Below are positions 43,545 to 53,696 of a stretch of 64,000 nt of DNA, piece after piece (the first letter of the stretch is position 1; each line of letters starts with the position of its first letter). The notes under the pieces were generated by a model. It searched no databases. It had not been told where the DNA came from and saw nothing but the letters and a program-made list of their open reading frames with translations. Made by a program: the position numbers and the translations under genes. This DNA is from Gambelia wislizenii (taxonomy: Eukaryota; Chordata; Lepidosauria; Squamata; Crotaphytidae), in contig JAUMIR010000002.1 in assembly GCA_030847615.1 (NCBI GenBank), forward strand, positions 117,746,309 to 117,810,308. The letters are read 5' to 3'.

Positions 43545-44020
43545 TATTGAGGCCATGATATTGAGAACACAGCTGCGCTGGGCAGGGCATGTTTCTAGGA
43601 TGGAGGACCATCGCCTCCCAAAAACAGTACTCTACGGTGAACTCGTCATGGGTCAGCATAAGAAGGGCACTCCAAAAAAGCAACACAAGGACTCCCTGAA
43701 ACAATATCTCAGGCTCGGCCAAATAGATCACCAACAATGGTCCGCCCTGGCCTCACATCGGGAGGCATGGAGATGCACTATCCATAATGCTGCAGCTTTA
43801 TTTGAGAGCTCACACCAAACAAGTCTTGAAGAGAAACAACAACGCAGAAGGAATCACAACCTGGAAGCATCACCCAAGGAGACCCTCTGCTGTGCTTTCT
43901 GCAACCAGACTTGTTTATCGCAGATTGGCCTTTTCAGTCATCAGCGCACTTGCAGAAAGCACGGGATGAGTCCTTCCTGAATCTTCGTTGGCGAAGACAA
44001 GCCAGAGACAGAGAGAGATG
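43545..44020 (+). pseudogene. Non-LTR retrotransposon C-terminus with (GA)n tail, copy D
   Basis: The frame 43555-43980 is open through the end of the protein: MILRTQLRWAGHVSRMEDHR, KKQHKDSLKQYLRLGQIDHQ, WSALASHREAWRCTIHNAAA and then a Cys/His finger CCAFCNQTCLSQIGLFSHQR-TC (Cys-X2-Cys ... His-X3-Cys). It ends CACGGGATGAGTCCTTCCTGAATC, AAGCCAGAGACAGAGAGAGA. This copy shows the finger best. 5'-truncated like the others. Confidence 0.85.
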
Positions 44021-44024
44021 TCTA

Positions 44025-44346
44025 TGTCCAAAGTACAATAGCCTCAGTTTAGTCATCTTCACTTTGAGTGAAAGTTCAGGATTGATTTGCTTTAAGACCC
44101 ATTCATTTTCCTTTTTGGCAGTCCACAGTATTTGTAGAACTCTTCACTTGCAACAGTGGGTTGATTTTCTTTCCTGTCAGATTTCTTCACTGTCCACCTT
44201 CCACAACCATACATAGAGATCAGAACTATTGTGGCTTGGATGATTCTGATTTTGGTATTTAACGATATACCTTTACACTGGAGAATATGATTGTGCACTC
44301 TTGTATCTTCCTCTATGCTGTCTGTTATTTCAATACAATGATGCAA
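44025..44346 (-). pseudogene. BovB (RTE) LINE fragment
   Basis: The reverse frame 44092-44346 reads ILQCKGISLNTKIRIIQATI and SMYGCGRWTVKKSDRKEN, matching the BovB C-terminal block that in the 56-kb copy reads LQCKDISLNTKVRIVHAI. Isolated fragment. Confidence 0.8.
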
Positions 44347-44626
44347 TCTTACTGGGGAGGGATGTGTGGATTTTGAACAGCAAAAATGTCTGGAAGGGAA
44401 AGGATTAAGTATCTTTCATGCCTGGCACTTTTTCTCCAAAACCACCCCCTATGGCTGATTTTCATTAAAAATAAGAACAAAAAACACTAGGTCTTTATTT
44501 GCATGTAACAGGCAATTTACCTTTCAGTTGTTCATGTAACTATCTGAACACTGTTTAAAAGTCTTTCAACTCATCATACAGTGCATTTGCAAATTCATTG
44601 AAATGCTATAGTGAATTTAAAGCAGC
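44347..44626. other. Spacer, no gene seen
   Basis: Unique sequence. Confidence 0.4.
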
Positions 44627-44762
44627 CTTTCCGATCTGGTGCCTTCAAGATGTTTTGGATTCTGTTTCACATTAATCCTGGGGTTTTGGTGATAATGCTG
44701 ACCAGAGCTGATGGGCATTTCAATATAAAATATCTAGAGGGCACCAGGTTAGGGAAGTCTAT
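44627..44762. repeat. Palindromic repeat, two-armed copy
   Basis: The left arm CCTTTCCGATCTGGTGCCTTCAAGATGTTTTGGATTC faces TATCTAGAGGGCACCAGGTTAGGGAAG at the right, with ATTAATCCTGGGGTT...GACCAGAGCTGATGGGC in the middle. Best-preserved ends of the family seen at 523, 9943, 18530 and 34268. Confidence 0.65.
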
Positions 44763-45081
44763 GTTAAAGTGTTAGACCTGAATCCAACTGGTATTTGCAT
44801 TGAAATACACCCATAAGATTTCCACAAGTGTTGACTCACCATTCAATAATCAGTCCAGTTGGGACTACCAATAGGATTCTGGATTTCAGATTAAAAAAAA
44901 AAAAAAACAGGCTGAAGGCTGTATGGGACTTCTAGTATTCCATCTAAAATATCTCATGATTGCATTTTCCCACTCTGCCTACTCCAAGCATTAACTAAGA
45001 GCTAACAAGGAGAATATATCAAACAAATTCCAATCTTTGTAAATATAAGGGTTGAAAGAACACGCATTGGAACTTGGAACA
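44763..45081. other. Spacer, no gene seen
   Basis: Unique sequence with a poly-A at 44893-44906. Confidence 0.4.
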
Positions 45082-45250
45082 TTTTATTTGTTTGTTTGTT
45101 TACTGATACTAATTTCTGTATCATCTCCCAGCCCACAAGGACTCCCAAGGCAATGAACAAATAAAAACCAATTTAAAGTATACAAAGATAAAAACATTTT
45201 TTAAAAACATTCTAAAATGCTCTTTTAAAATTCCTTTATAAAGTCTAAAA
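45082..45250 (-). mobile_element. L2-type LINE 3' tail, reverse strand
   Basis: TTTATTTGTTTGTTTGTTTACTGATAC..., CATCTCCCAGCCCACAAGGACTCCCAAGGC and AACAAATAAAAACC: L2-like 3' UTR on the reverse strand. Confidence 0.5.
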
Positions 45251-45480
45251 ACAATCTTAGAATCCAGTTTTGATATATTAAAACAGCAATTTCAAACACT
45301 GGATGCCAAGTGGAACAGCACTGTTTTGGTTGCTTGCCAGAAGCACATAGTAAAATGGCATCTTCACTACTCACTCAGCTCACCATTCACTGCACAATAT
45401 AGCCCATTTTGGTGAAGAATTGCAATGGCCACATCACCGTGGAACCAGGAATAATGGGGAAACTACACTTAGTATCAGAA

Positions 45481-45545
45481 TACAGTCAGACCTCCACATT
45501 CGCAGGTTGAACTTTTGCAAATTTGATTATTCACAGATTATTTGC
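45481..45545. mobile_element. Tigger-like end fragment
   Basis: CAGTCAGACCTCCACATTCGCAGGTTGAAC...GATTATTCACAGATTATTTGC repeats the outer ~60 bp of the 26624 Tigger-like family. Only one end is seen, and it adjoins the truncated CR1. Confidence 0.55.
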
Positions 45546-45594
45546 TGCCCTCTCTACTGATGTTCTACACCATTTTTAATAGTGGTTGCTGGTG

Positions 45595-46407
45595 GTTCTG
45601 AGATTACTTCTGCCAGTTCTTTTAATACCCTTGGATGAAGTTCATCTGGCCCTGGAGACTTGAACTCATTTATACTGGCCAGGTATTCCTGAACTACCTC
45701 TTTACCTATTCTGTGCTGTATTTCCCCTACTGCATCATCTGCTCCATTTTCTTAAGGTTGGGCACTGTTCTCCTTTTGAAAGAAGACTAGGGCAAAGAAG
45801 GAGTTGAGTAGTTCTGCCTTTTCTCTGTCCCCTGTTAGCAGACCTCCATCTTTTCCATGCGGTGGCCCTACCATATCTTTGTTTTTCCTTTTGCTATGGA
45901 CATAACAAAACGAAGAAGAAGAAGAAGAAGAAGAAGAAGAAGAAGAAGAAGCCTTTTTTATTGTTTTTAACTTCTCTAGAAAGCTTGAGCTCCATCTGTG
46001 CTTTAGCTTTTCTGACTTTCCCCCTACATGAGCTGGCTATTTGTTTGAATTCTTTGGTGATTTAGCCTTTTGTCCGTTTCTTGTACATGTCCCTTTTAAA
46101 TCTTAGCTCAACCAAAACTTCTTTAGATATCCATCCTGCTTTCTTTAGACACCCCCCCCCGATTCTTCCTCCTCATTGGAACTGTTTGAAGTTGTGCCTT
46201 CAATATCTCACTTTTAAGAAACTCCCATCCATCATGAACTCCCTTCTCATGGGCTCACACTATTTCTTTAAGTTTACAGAAATCAAGTTTCTTACAGTCT
46301 AGAACACATGTTTGACTACAGTTGGCTTCCCATTTCCACTGTATAACAAACTGCAAGAGAATATGGTCACTCCCAGCTAAGGATACCACCACTTCCATCT
46401 CATTAAC
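45595..46407 (-). pseudogene. CR1 LINE ORF2, segment 2 of 2 (RT side)
   Basis: Reverse strand: GAGTTCAAGTCTCCAGGGCCAGATGAACTTCATCCAAGGG at 45622-45672 is the same RT N-terminal block (KSPGPDELHPRVLKEL) as in the 52-kb CR1. The part 46255-46443 reads DKPLVNEMEVVVSLAGSDHI, the endonuclease SDH motif. A GAA microsatellite (45912-45951) has grown inside the A-rich linker between the two domains. The copy stops at 45595 and continues upstream past the inserted hAT-like element at 47459. Confidence 0.85.
45912..45951. repeat. (GAA)n microsatellite in CR1
   Basis: Thirteen GAA units within the reverse-strand CR1, at the place where the 52-kb CR1 has the Lys/Arg-rich linker GCAAAAGGAAGAACAAGG. Confidence 0.95.
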
Positions 46408-47458
46408 CAGGGGTTTGTCTAGACTAGAAGAAATAATGCTCACACATGCACATTATAGCAAATTTGCAGCAGCAGCAGCATTGTTTTCCATGGTGACTTT
46501 CACAAAAAAAGATAGGTTACAAAGCTCTCTGTGTCTGGTGTTCACATGGCTGCAACTCAAGATGGCAGCTGTGTGGCGGGGGTTGTGGTCAGGGGTGATT
46601 GGGGGTGTGAAAGGAACCAGGCAGCACCTGGAGATGAGGAGGAGGGCAGCCATAACAAAGGAGGAGGAGAGACTGAGCTGCCAGTCCTTCACCCAACTCT
46701 GGTGATGTCGGCATCTGAATTTGGATGCAATTGAAGGGAAAGGAGGAGCTGCCTGGCCAGCCGCTGGTTGTGGAGAAGGAAGAGGAGGGCATCTCTTCAA
46801 CACTCTGGCTACATCTCATCATCCCAGGATGGGCTGCTCCTTCTCTCACACCTGTCCCGCACCCTTCAAAGCCTGCTGACATTGAGCTTGGTGGATAGGC
46901 ACGAGAAGGAGCAGCTCAACCCAGGAAGGCGAGATGAAGCCGGAGTGTTAAAGAGCCACCCTCCTCTTCCTTCCCCGCAACCAGTGGCTATCCAGGCATC
47001 TCCTCCTGTTCCTTTAATTGCAGCCAGATTCGGATGACAACAACACCAGAATGGGTGAAGGACTGGTGGCTCAATCTCTCCTCCTGTTCCTCACAGTGGT
47101 CGCCATGAAGAATTGACAGTTCCAAAAAAAGTGCATGATTACTAGTGCGAAAAGCACTTCTGGGCACTTGATAGCAAGCCTGTGCCTGCCTATGTCCGAC
47201 CAATCAGATCTCCAGTTCCGCCCTCTCTGGACTGCACAACAAATCAAATTGGTTGTCCCAATGAGCAGGAATGTGTATTTCCCTCACAGTTTTTTAAACA
47301 AACTTCAGAAAAGGCTGCAAAAGGTTTTCCCACAGAATATTTGGAGTTTTTGGCCTCCTCCTTCCAAATATGTCAAATCACCATGGAATCCCATTGGGAC
47401 AAAAGGCATTCTCCTCTAATTCTATGAGGAGTATTTTCATCATTCAAACAAGCCCTAG
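46408..47458. mobile_element. hAT-like nonautonomous element with large inner foldback
   Basis: Ends CAGGGGTTTGTCTAG at the left and (inverted) CTAGGGCTTGTTTGAATG at the right. The outer ~330 bp on the right match the short copy at 775-1206. The interior holds two ~202-bp inverted arms, 46661-46862 and 46890-47092, with ~27-bp loop; conserved arm blocks include CAGTCCTTCACCCA, GGAAGAGGAGGG and GAGCTGCTCCTTCTC (or complement). It splits a CR1 between 46407 and 47459. All open frames in it (up to 127 codons) are non-genic. No target duplication that survives alignment to intact CR1 is evident. Confidence 0.75.
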
Positions 47459-47935
47459 GTCATCACCATTGGTTAGGATCAGATCTAAAATAGCTGATCC
47501 CCTTGTTGTCTCTTCCACCTCCTGGACCTTCTGGCCCATGAAACTGTCTGCAAGGCAAGTGAGGAATTTGTTGAACCTTATATTCTTGGTAGCGTTTGAC
47601 TTCCAACAAATATCAGGATAGTTGAAATCTCCCATTACTACCACATCTCTCCTTTCTGAATGTTTGCTGATCTGTTCCAGGAAGAGATAATAGGGGGTCT
47701 GTAGTAGACCCCTCCCTATGACATCATTGGTTTTTTCTCTCCCCCTTGATTCAGAAGCTTTCAATCTGGCTTCCAGGATGTAAGTCACAGATCTCTTCAC
47801 AGGTGTAAACATCCTTGACATATAATGCTCCTCCTCCTCCTTTCCTGTTCAGTCTTTTCATCCAAAATAGGTTATACCCCTCCCTTACTACATCCCAGTT
47901 ATGAGACTCATCCCACCAGGTTCCCAACCCTACCC
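47459..47935 (-). pseudogene. CR1 LINE ORF2, segment 1 of 2 (endonuclease)
   Basis: Reverse strand: GTWWDESHNWDVVREGYNLF, ALYVKDVYTCEEICDLHPGS, then in a second frame GRGLLQTPYYLFLEQISKHS, ERRDVVVMGDFNYPDICWKS (catalytic GDFN) and TTRGSAILDLILTNGDDL. These are the apurinic-endonuclease-like domain of CR1, frameshifted once. The continuation is at 46407 and below. Confidence 0.85.
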
Positions 47936-48140
47936 AGAGATGAAAAATCATATCTGAGTAGGGCTGGGAAAGACTCCTGTCTGAAATCACGGACAGTCAC
48001 TACCTGTCAATATACAACAGCCAATACGCTGGCTAGCTGGGAATGATGAGAGTCACAGCCCAACACACCTGAAGACTCCAGGTTTGAAAAGGTGGATAAT
48101 GGGCTAGAAGGCCCTGTGGTCAGATTTTGTATAAGACACT
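47936..48140. other. Spacer with small repeat
   Basis: 48030-48105 carries TGGCTAGCTGGGAATGATGAGAGTCACAGCCCAACACACCTG, one arm of the 44627-44762 family. The rest may be a diverged SINE-like repeat. Confidence 0.4.
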
Positions 48141-48375
48141 ATAGCAATACCAATAGCATAGCAATAGCATTGATATTTATATACTGCTTGTCAGTGCCAA
48201 AGCACTCCCTAAGCAGTTTTACAATGTATTAGCTAATACCCCCAACAAGCTGGGTACTCATTTTACCAACCTACAGAAGGATGGAAGGCTGCGTCAACCT
48301 TGGAGCCCTCTGGGATTGAACTCATAACATTGTGGCTTGCAGTAACGGAATGTAACCACTGTGCCACCAGGGCTC
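48141..48375 (-). mobile_element. tRNA-derived SINE with L2-like tail
   Basis: Same order as 40107-40328: tail ATACTGCTTGTCAGTGCC..., AAGCACTCCCTAAGC, GGTACTCATTTTACC, AAGGCTGCGTCAACC, head ACTGTGCCACCAGGGCT. Full-length copy. Confidence 0.8.
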
Positions 48376-49424
48376 ATGTTTGTTTCCCTCTCAAATAGCC
48401 ACACACTGGTGATTGTGTGAAAAGTCCTTGGAGTGGCCCTCATCTAGCTGCTTCTATGAGTTTTCAAGATATGCCTTTTCTGCTGAGGATGAACTTTTCA
48501 ACTAGTACATTCAGGGTATGGATGTCTGAGAGTTTACTCATTCTAGTCCCCCCTTCAACCTGATCACTGCATACTTTGGAATGGTAATCCATAGATTTAT
48601 TTATTTCTAGACCTTTCTACTAGCCACATAGATTTGGGGACAAGCTGGGGACATATTTTTTAACGTTATCAACACAATATGACAGTTTGAAGTAAGATTT
48701 TGGGGGGAAGGTTAACACTGTCACAAATTCATAACATCTCATCATTTTATGCTTTAAGAAACATCCAGCTTCACAAAAGCTGTGTTAAAATTGCAAGAGC
48801 CAGCAACCTTGCAGGATAGTTAGGATATATATATTACCTATTTCTGGTGAAACAGCAGGAGGGGATGTGGGTGGGTGTTTGCCCGGTGTTATCAGGTAAC
48901 AGCACATCCCCTAGAGAGAAGTTAGCATCTGCTCACACTTTGGTCTATGACATGAAGACAATGATAGAGTTGGATCAGCAGACTGGAGCTTAGAGAGGTA
49001 GGAATTGCCTTTCCTTTGGTCCTTGTTGGAAGCATATTATGTAGAGCTTGTGACCTAAAATAAGGTTATATGGTGGCAGATGAGTAGCTAGACTCAAACA
49101 GTACTGTGGGGTTTTTTAGCTGATTTAACTCAAATCATATGGAAACTCCTCAGCACCATGTAATTTTCGTTGACTTCTTTGGAGCATGAGTCATGGTGCT
49201 TTTTTTTTTTACAAGGTGATGGTAAATGCTATGCATTTTTTCTTTGTCTTCTTTTCCCTTATCCCTGGAGAAGGATAGCTTATGTAGTGCTCTAAACATA
49301 GTACTCTTCTATTATACCTAATATAGAACACAGATATTGAGACAGTCACAAAATCTAGATTACAGACATTGGCTGACATTCTACACACTCGAGCATATTG
49401 TAAGAGTTCTGCATGTGGAACTCC
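48376..49424. other. Intergenic, no gene seen
   Basis: Unique sequence with a poly-T at 49200-49210. Confidence 0.5.
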
Positions 49425-49752
49425 ATTATGGCTCCCCTGTCATCATGCCCAGGATTCACTGTTGTGCTCTGATAGTTCCCCACCTCCAGCCATTCCATTG
49501 CTGGAAGAGAATGGGAGTGGTGTTGGGGAAAGCATCTGTCTATCTCCTCATAGCCAGATGCAGACTGAGGACATCTTCTGCTGAGATCTGCTGAAGTCCT
49601 CAGGTGGTCTCAACAGATGAAGTCATTGGTCTGCATCTGGCTGTGAGGTCCAATCCCCTCCACTCTCCACCAGCAACAGAATGGCCATGGTGAAGGGGCT
49701 ATCAAAGCACAACAGTGAGTTGGTGGGGGTGGCCTTTGGTTGTTGCAGATAA
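49425..49752. mobile_element. Foldback MITE, about 330 bp
   Basis: CACTGTTGTGCTCTGATAG (49458) pairs with CTATCAAAGCACAACAGTG (49699-49717), CCATTCCATTGCTGG with CCAGCAACAGAATGG, and ATAGCCAGATGCAGAC with GTCTGCATCTGGCTGT. The centre is near 49588. Related to 6301-6660. Superfamily unknown. Confidence 0.65.
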
Positions 49753-49849
49753 TGGAAGAAAATACCAACCTCCACAATGACCAATAAAAAATCATACGCA
49801 GATGTAAAGGAGACTTACTCCAACATATGTTGCTAACCCCACCAATGGC

Positions 49850-50692
49850 ACTACCTTTCCATGGTGGAGGGATTACACGTTCCTGTGTGGCAAAAGGCTA
49901 GGCTGATGGCAGCAGTGCTTCTGGTAGGGTCTCCCATGTCAGACAGGCTTTTGCTGAGAAGCCAGATTGAATGTGCCAAACAGCTACTGGGCAGCATCAG
50001 TTGCAGAGGGTAACACTGGCGCAGGATCTCTCAGAGACAATGGCAGTGTCACCATACCTAACATTTGTTACTATTGTACAGAGGGAGGCATGGTAAACTT
50101 CCTTTTGAAGACCTTTTACCACAAAAACCCTATGATGAGACAATCCAAAATGATACAAGAGATAGTTCCAGAAGATGAAACTCCCAGGTTGGATGGCACT
50201 CAACAAGCTACTGAGCTTTAGCAGAGGATAGCTATAAATAGTGCTGTGGCTAATGATGCAACTGGACTCAGGCTGAAAGGACGTTCAGCTTTTGATGTGC
50301 TCAGAGGTGAAAGGAACTCCTGAAGCTGCATAACAGATATTATGGGAACATGGAATGTGAAAAGCATCAACCAGGGGTACCTAAACATAGTAAAACAAGA
50401 AATGGAATGTGTGGTGTGCAAGCTAAAGTGGACAGGAGTGGGACATTTTGAGTAATATAATTACACAGTGCTTTACTCAGGAAATGAAAAGATAAGAAGA
50501 AAAGTGGTGGCATTTATAGTGATGAGAGATGTAGTAAAAGCAGTCAAAGGACATAATGCAAAGTCTGACCAAGTTATGACAATAAGACTGCAAGGGAAAC
50601 CCATCAATATGACATTAATCCAAATTTGTGCTCCAACTACAGAGGCATAAGAAGAAAAATTGAAAAATTACTTTTGTTTTTACCAAGAGTCT
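49850..50692 (+). pseudogene. BovB (RTE) LINE, segment 1: 5' UTR and endonuclease start
   Basis: From 50335 the sequence codes DIMGTWNVKSINQG, EMECVVCKLKWTGVGHF, GNEKIRRKVVAFIVMRDVVK and VMTIRLQGKPINMTLIQICAPTTEA, the N-terminal half of the RTE apurinic-endonuclease domain, with stops. The 500 bp before it look like BovB 5' UTR (TTTCCATGGTGGAGGGATTAC, CTTTTGCTGAGAAGCC); the left limit is approximate. The frame breaks at TACCAAGAGTCT (50692) where the CR1 enters and resumes at 53697. Confidence 0.8.
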
Positions 50693-53600
50693 GAAAGATC
50701 AGGACTTTAAACTGAGTTGTATGGGGGAGTGAGACAGTACTCTTGAAGGCAGGAGTTCATCAAGTGCTAGGAATAATAGCCCAAATATTAAGCAGGGAAC
50801 AAGGCAAATAGCACAACAACCCAACAATGGGAGGAATAAACCCTCTAAAATGCAGAAAGGGGAAATGGCCCATCGTCTGAGATGTCAGTATACTAATGCA
50901 CAGAGCATGAGAAATAAACAGGATGCACTTGAACTCTTAGCACAGCAAAATAAATGTGATATAATAGGCATCACTGAAACCTGGTGGGATGAGTCTCATG
51001 ATTGGAACGTAGGAATAGAGGAGTAAAGCCTATTTCAGAGAAATAGACCAAACAGGAAGAGTGGCAGAATAGCATTATACATTAAGGATGTGTACACCTG
51101 TGAACAGATCCATGACTTAAATCCTGGGAGCCAGGTTGAGAGCATCTGGGTAAAAAGCAAGGGGGAGAGAAACAGCAGGGATGTCATTACAGGGGGTCTA
51201 CTACAGACTTCCAAGCCAAACCAAGGGCTTGGATAATGCCTTCCTGGAGCAGATGACCGCACATTCAGAAAGGAGAGGTGTAGTAGTAATGGGGGATTTC
51301 AACTATCCTGATATTTGTTGGAAGTCCAATTCTGCCAAGAATTTAAGGTCCAACAAATTCCTCACTTCCCTTGCAGACAATTTCATTGTCCAGAAGGTGG
51401 AAGAGGCAACAAGAAGATCAGCTATTTTAGATCTGAACTTAACCAATGGGGATAAGCTGGTTAATGGTGTGGAAGTGGTGGGATCCTTAGAGGGGAGTGA
51501 TCATGTTCTCCTGGAGTTTGTTATACAGAGGAAAGGGGAAGTCAAGCATAGTCAGTCATGCATTCTAGACTTTTAAAAAGCTGACTTCAGAAAACTTAGG
51601 GAATTACTGGGGGTGATCCCATGGTCAGGAATGCTAACAGAAAAGGGAGTTCATGAGGGATGGAAGTGAGATATTGAAGGCACAACTTCAAACAGTTCCA
51701 ATGAGGAGAGAAAATGGCATGTGTATAAGGAAACCAGGATGGATGTCAAAAGAATTCTCAACTGAGCTAAAACTTTAAAAGGACATGTGCAAGAAATGGA
51801 AAATGGGGGAAATCACCAAAGAAGAATTCAAACAAATAGCCAGCTCATGCAGGGGGAAAATCAGAAAAGCTAAAGCACAGAGGGAACTCAGGCTTGCTAG
51901 AGAGGTTAAAAACAATAAAAATGGCTTTTTTGGTTATGTCTGTAGCAAAAGGAAGAACAAGGAAATGGTAGGGCCACTGCGTGGAGAAGATGGTGAAAGG
52001 CTAACAGGGACAAAGAAAAGGCAAAACTACTCAACAACTTCTTTGTTTCAATCTTGTCCCAAAAGGAGAATAGCACTGAACCTGGGGGGAATGGAGCAGA
52101 TGATGCAGGAGAAATGGAGCATAGAACTGGTAAAGAGGTAATTCAGGAATACCTGGCCAGTACAAATGAGTTCAAGTCTCCAGGGCCAGATGAACTTCAT
52201 CCAAGGGTATTGAAAGAACTGGCAGGAGTAATCTCAGAACCATTGTCAAAAATCTTTGAGAATTCCTGGAGAACAGGAGAGGTCCCAGCAAATTGGAAGA
52301 GGGCAAATGTTGTCCCCATCTTTAAAAAGGAGGGGGGGAGACCCAAATAATTACTGTCCAGTCAGCCTGATATCAACACTAGGAAAGATTCTAGAGATCA
52401 TTAAACAGACATTCTGTAAGCACTTAGAAAGGAATGCCGTGATCACAAAAAGTCAACATGGATTTCTCAAAAACAAGTTGTGCCAGACTAATCTTATCTC
52501 TTTTTTTGATAGAGTTACAAATGTGATAGCTGAAGGGAATGCTGTGGATGTAGTGTATCTTGATTTCAGTAAGGCTTTTGACAAGGTCCCCCATGACGTT
52601 CTTGCAAAAAAGTTAGTAACATGCAGGCTAGACAATGCAACTGTTAGGTGGATTTGTAATTGGTTGACTGACTGAACCGAAAGGGTAGTCACCAATGCCT
52701 CCTCTTCATCCTGGAGAGAAGTGACCAGTGGGGTACCACAGGGTTCTGTCCTGGACCCAGTGCTATTCAACATCTTTATCAATGACTTGGATGAGGGAAT
52801 AGAGGGTAGGCTTATCAGGTTTGCAGATGACACCAAATTAGGAGGGGTAGCTAATACCCCAGAGGACAGGATCAGAATCCAAAATGACCTCAACAGATTA
52901 GAAAGCTGGGCCAATATTAACAAAATGAATTTCAACCGAGAGAAATATAGGATACTACACTTGGGCAGTAAAAATGAAATGCACCGATATAGGATGGGTG
53001 ACACATGGCTTGATGGTACTACATGCGAAAGGGATCTAGGAGTCTTAGTGGACCACAAGCTGAACATGAGTCAGCACTGTGATGCAGCAGCTAAAAAGGC
53101 CAATGCAATTATAGGCTGTATTAATAGGAGTATAGTGTCTAGATCAAGGGAAGTAATAGTGCCACTGTATTCTGCTTTGGTCAGACCTCACCTGGAAGAC
53201 TGTGTCCAGTTCTGGGCACCAGAATTCAGGAAGGACTTTGAGAAGCTGGAACGTGTCCAGAGGAGGGTTACCAGGATGGTGGGAGGTCTGGAAGCCATGC
53301 CTTATGAGGAGCAGCTTAGGAATCTGGGCATGTTTAGTCTGAAGAAGAGAAGGTTAAGAGGTGACATGATAGCCATGTTTAAATATTTCAAGGGATGTCA
53401 TGCTGAGGATGGAGGAAGCTTGTTTTCTGCTGCTCCAGAGACTAGGACATGGAGCAATGGGTTCAAGCTATAAAAAGATTCCACCTAAACATTAGGAAGA
53501 ACTTCCTGACAGTAAGAGATGTTTGGAAGTAGAATACACTGCCTCGTAGTGTGCTGGAGCCTCCTTCTTTGGAGGTTTTTAAACAGAGGCTGGATGGTCA

Positions 53601-53696
53601 TCTGTCAGGAATTATTTGAGTGTGTATTCCTGCATTGCAGGGAGTTGGACTGGATGGCCCTTGTGGTCTCTTCCATCTCTTTGATTCTATGAATCT
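50693..53696 (+). pseudogene. CR1 LINE, 3.0 kb, ORF2 nearly complete, inserted in BovB
   Basis: Encodes endonuclease then RT in order. Endonuclease: IIGITETWWDESHDWN at about 50965, VVVMGDFNYPDICWK at 51280-51324, and SDHVLLEF at about 51496. RT: EFKSPGPDELHPRVLKEL near 52170, VYLDFSKAFDKVPHDVL near 52550, VTSGVPQGSVLDPVLFN near 52722, and catalytic FADD at 52820-52831, which is intact. The C-terminus reads LVRPHLEDCVQFWAPEF. The 3' end is GGACTGGATGGCCC...GATTCTATGAATCT. Frame changes (about 51580-51785, 52054-52256 overlap, 52338) and a stop at 52675 show it is dead. No ORF1 is present, so it is 5'-truncated just upstream of the endonuclease. The 3' tip is used by many other scraps in the window. 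Confidence 0.95.

Noticed and set aside
46322..46803. 127- and 116-codon frames in the hAT-like element, considered as a transposase remnant
   Set aside because: No transposase or BED-finger motif; the frames run through inverted arms.
52453..53067. 204-codon reverse frame
   Set aside because: Antisense shadow of the CR1 reverse transcriptase, which is clearly the coding strand.
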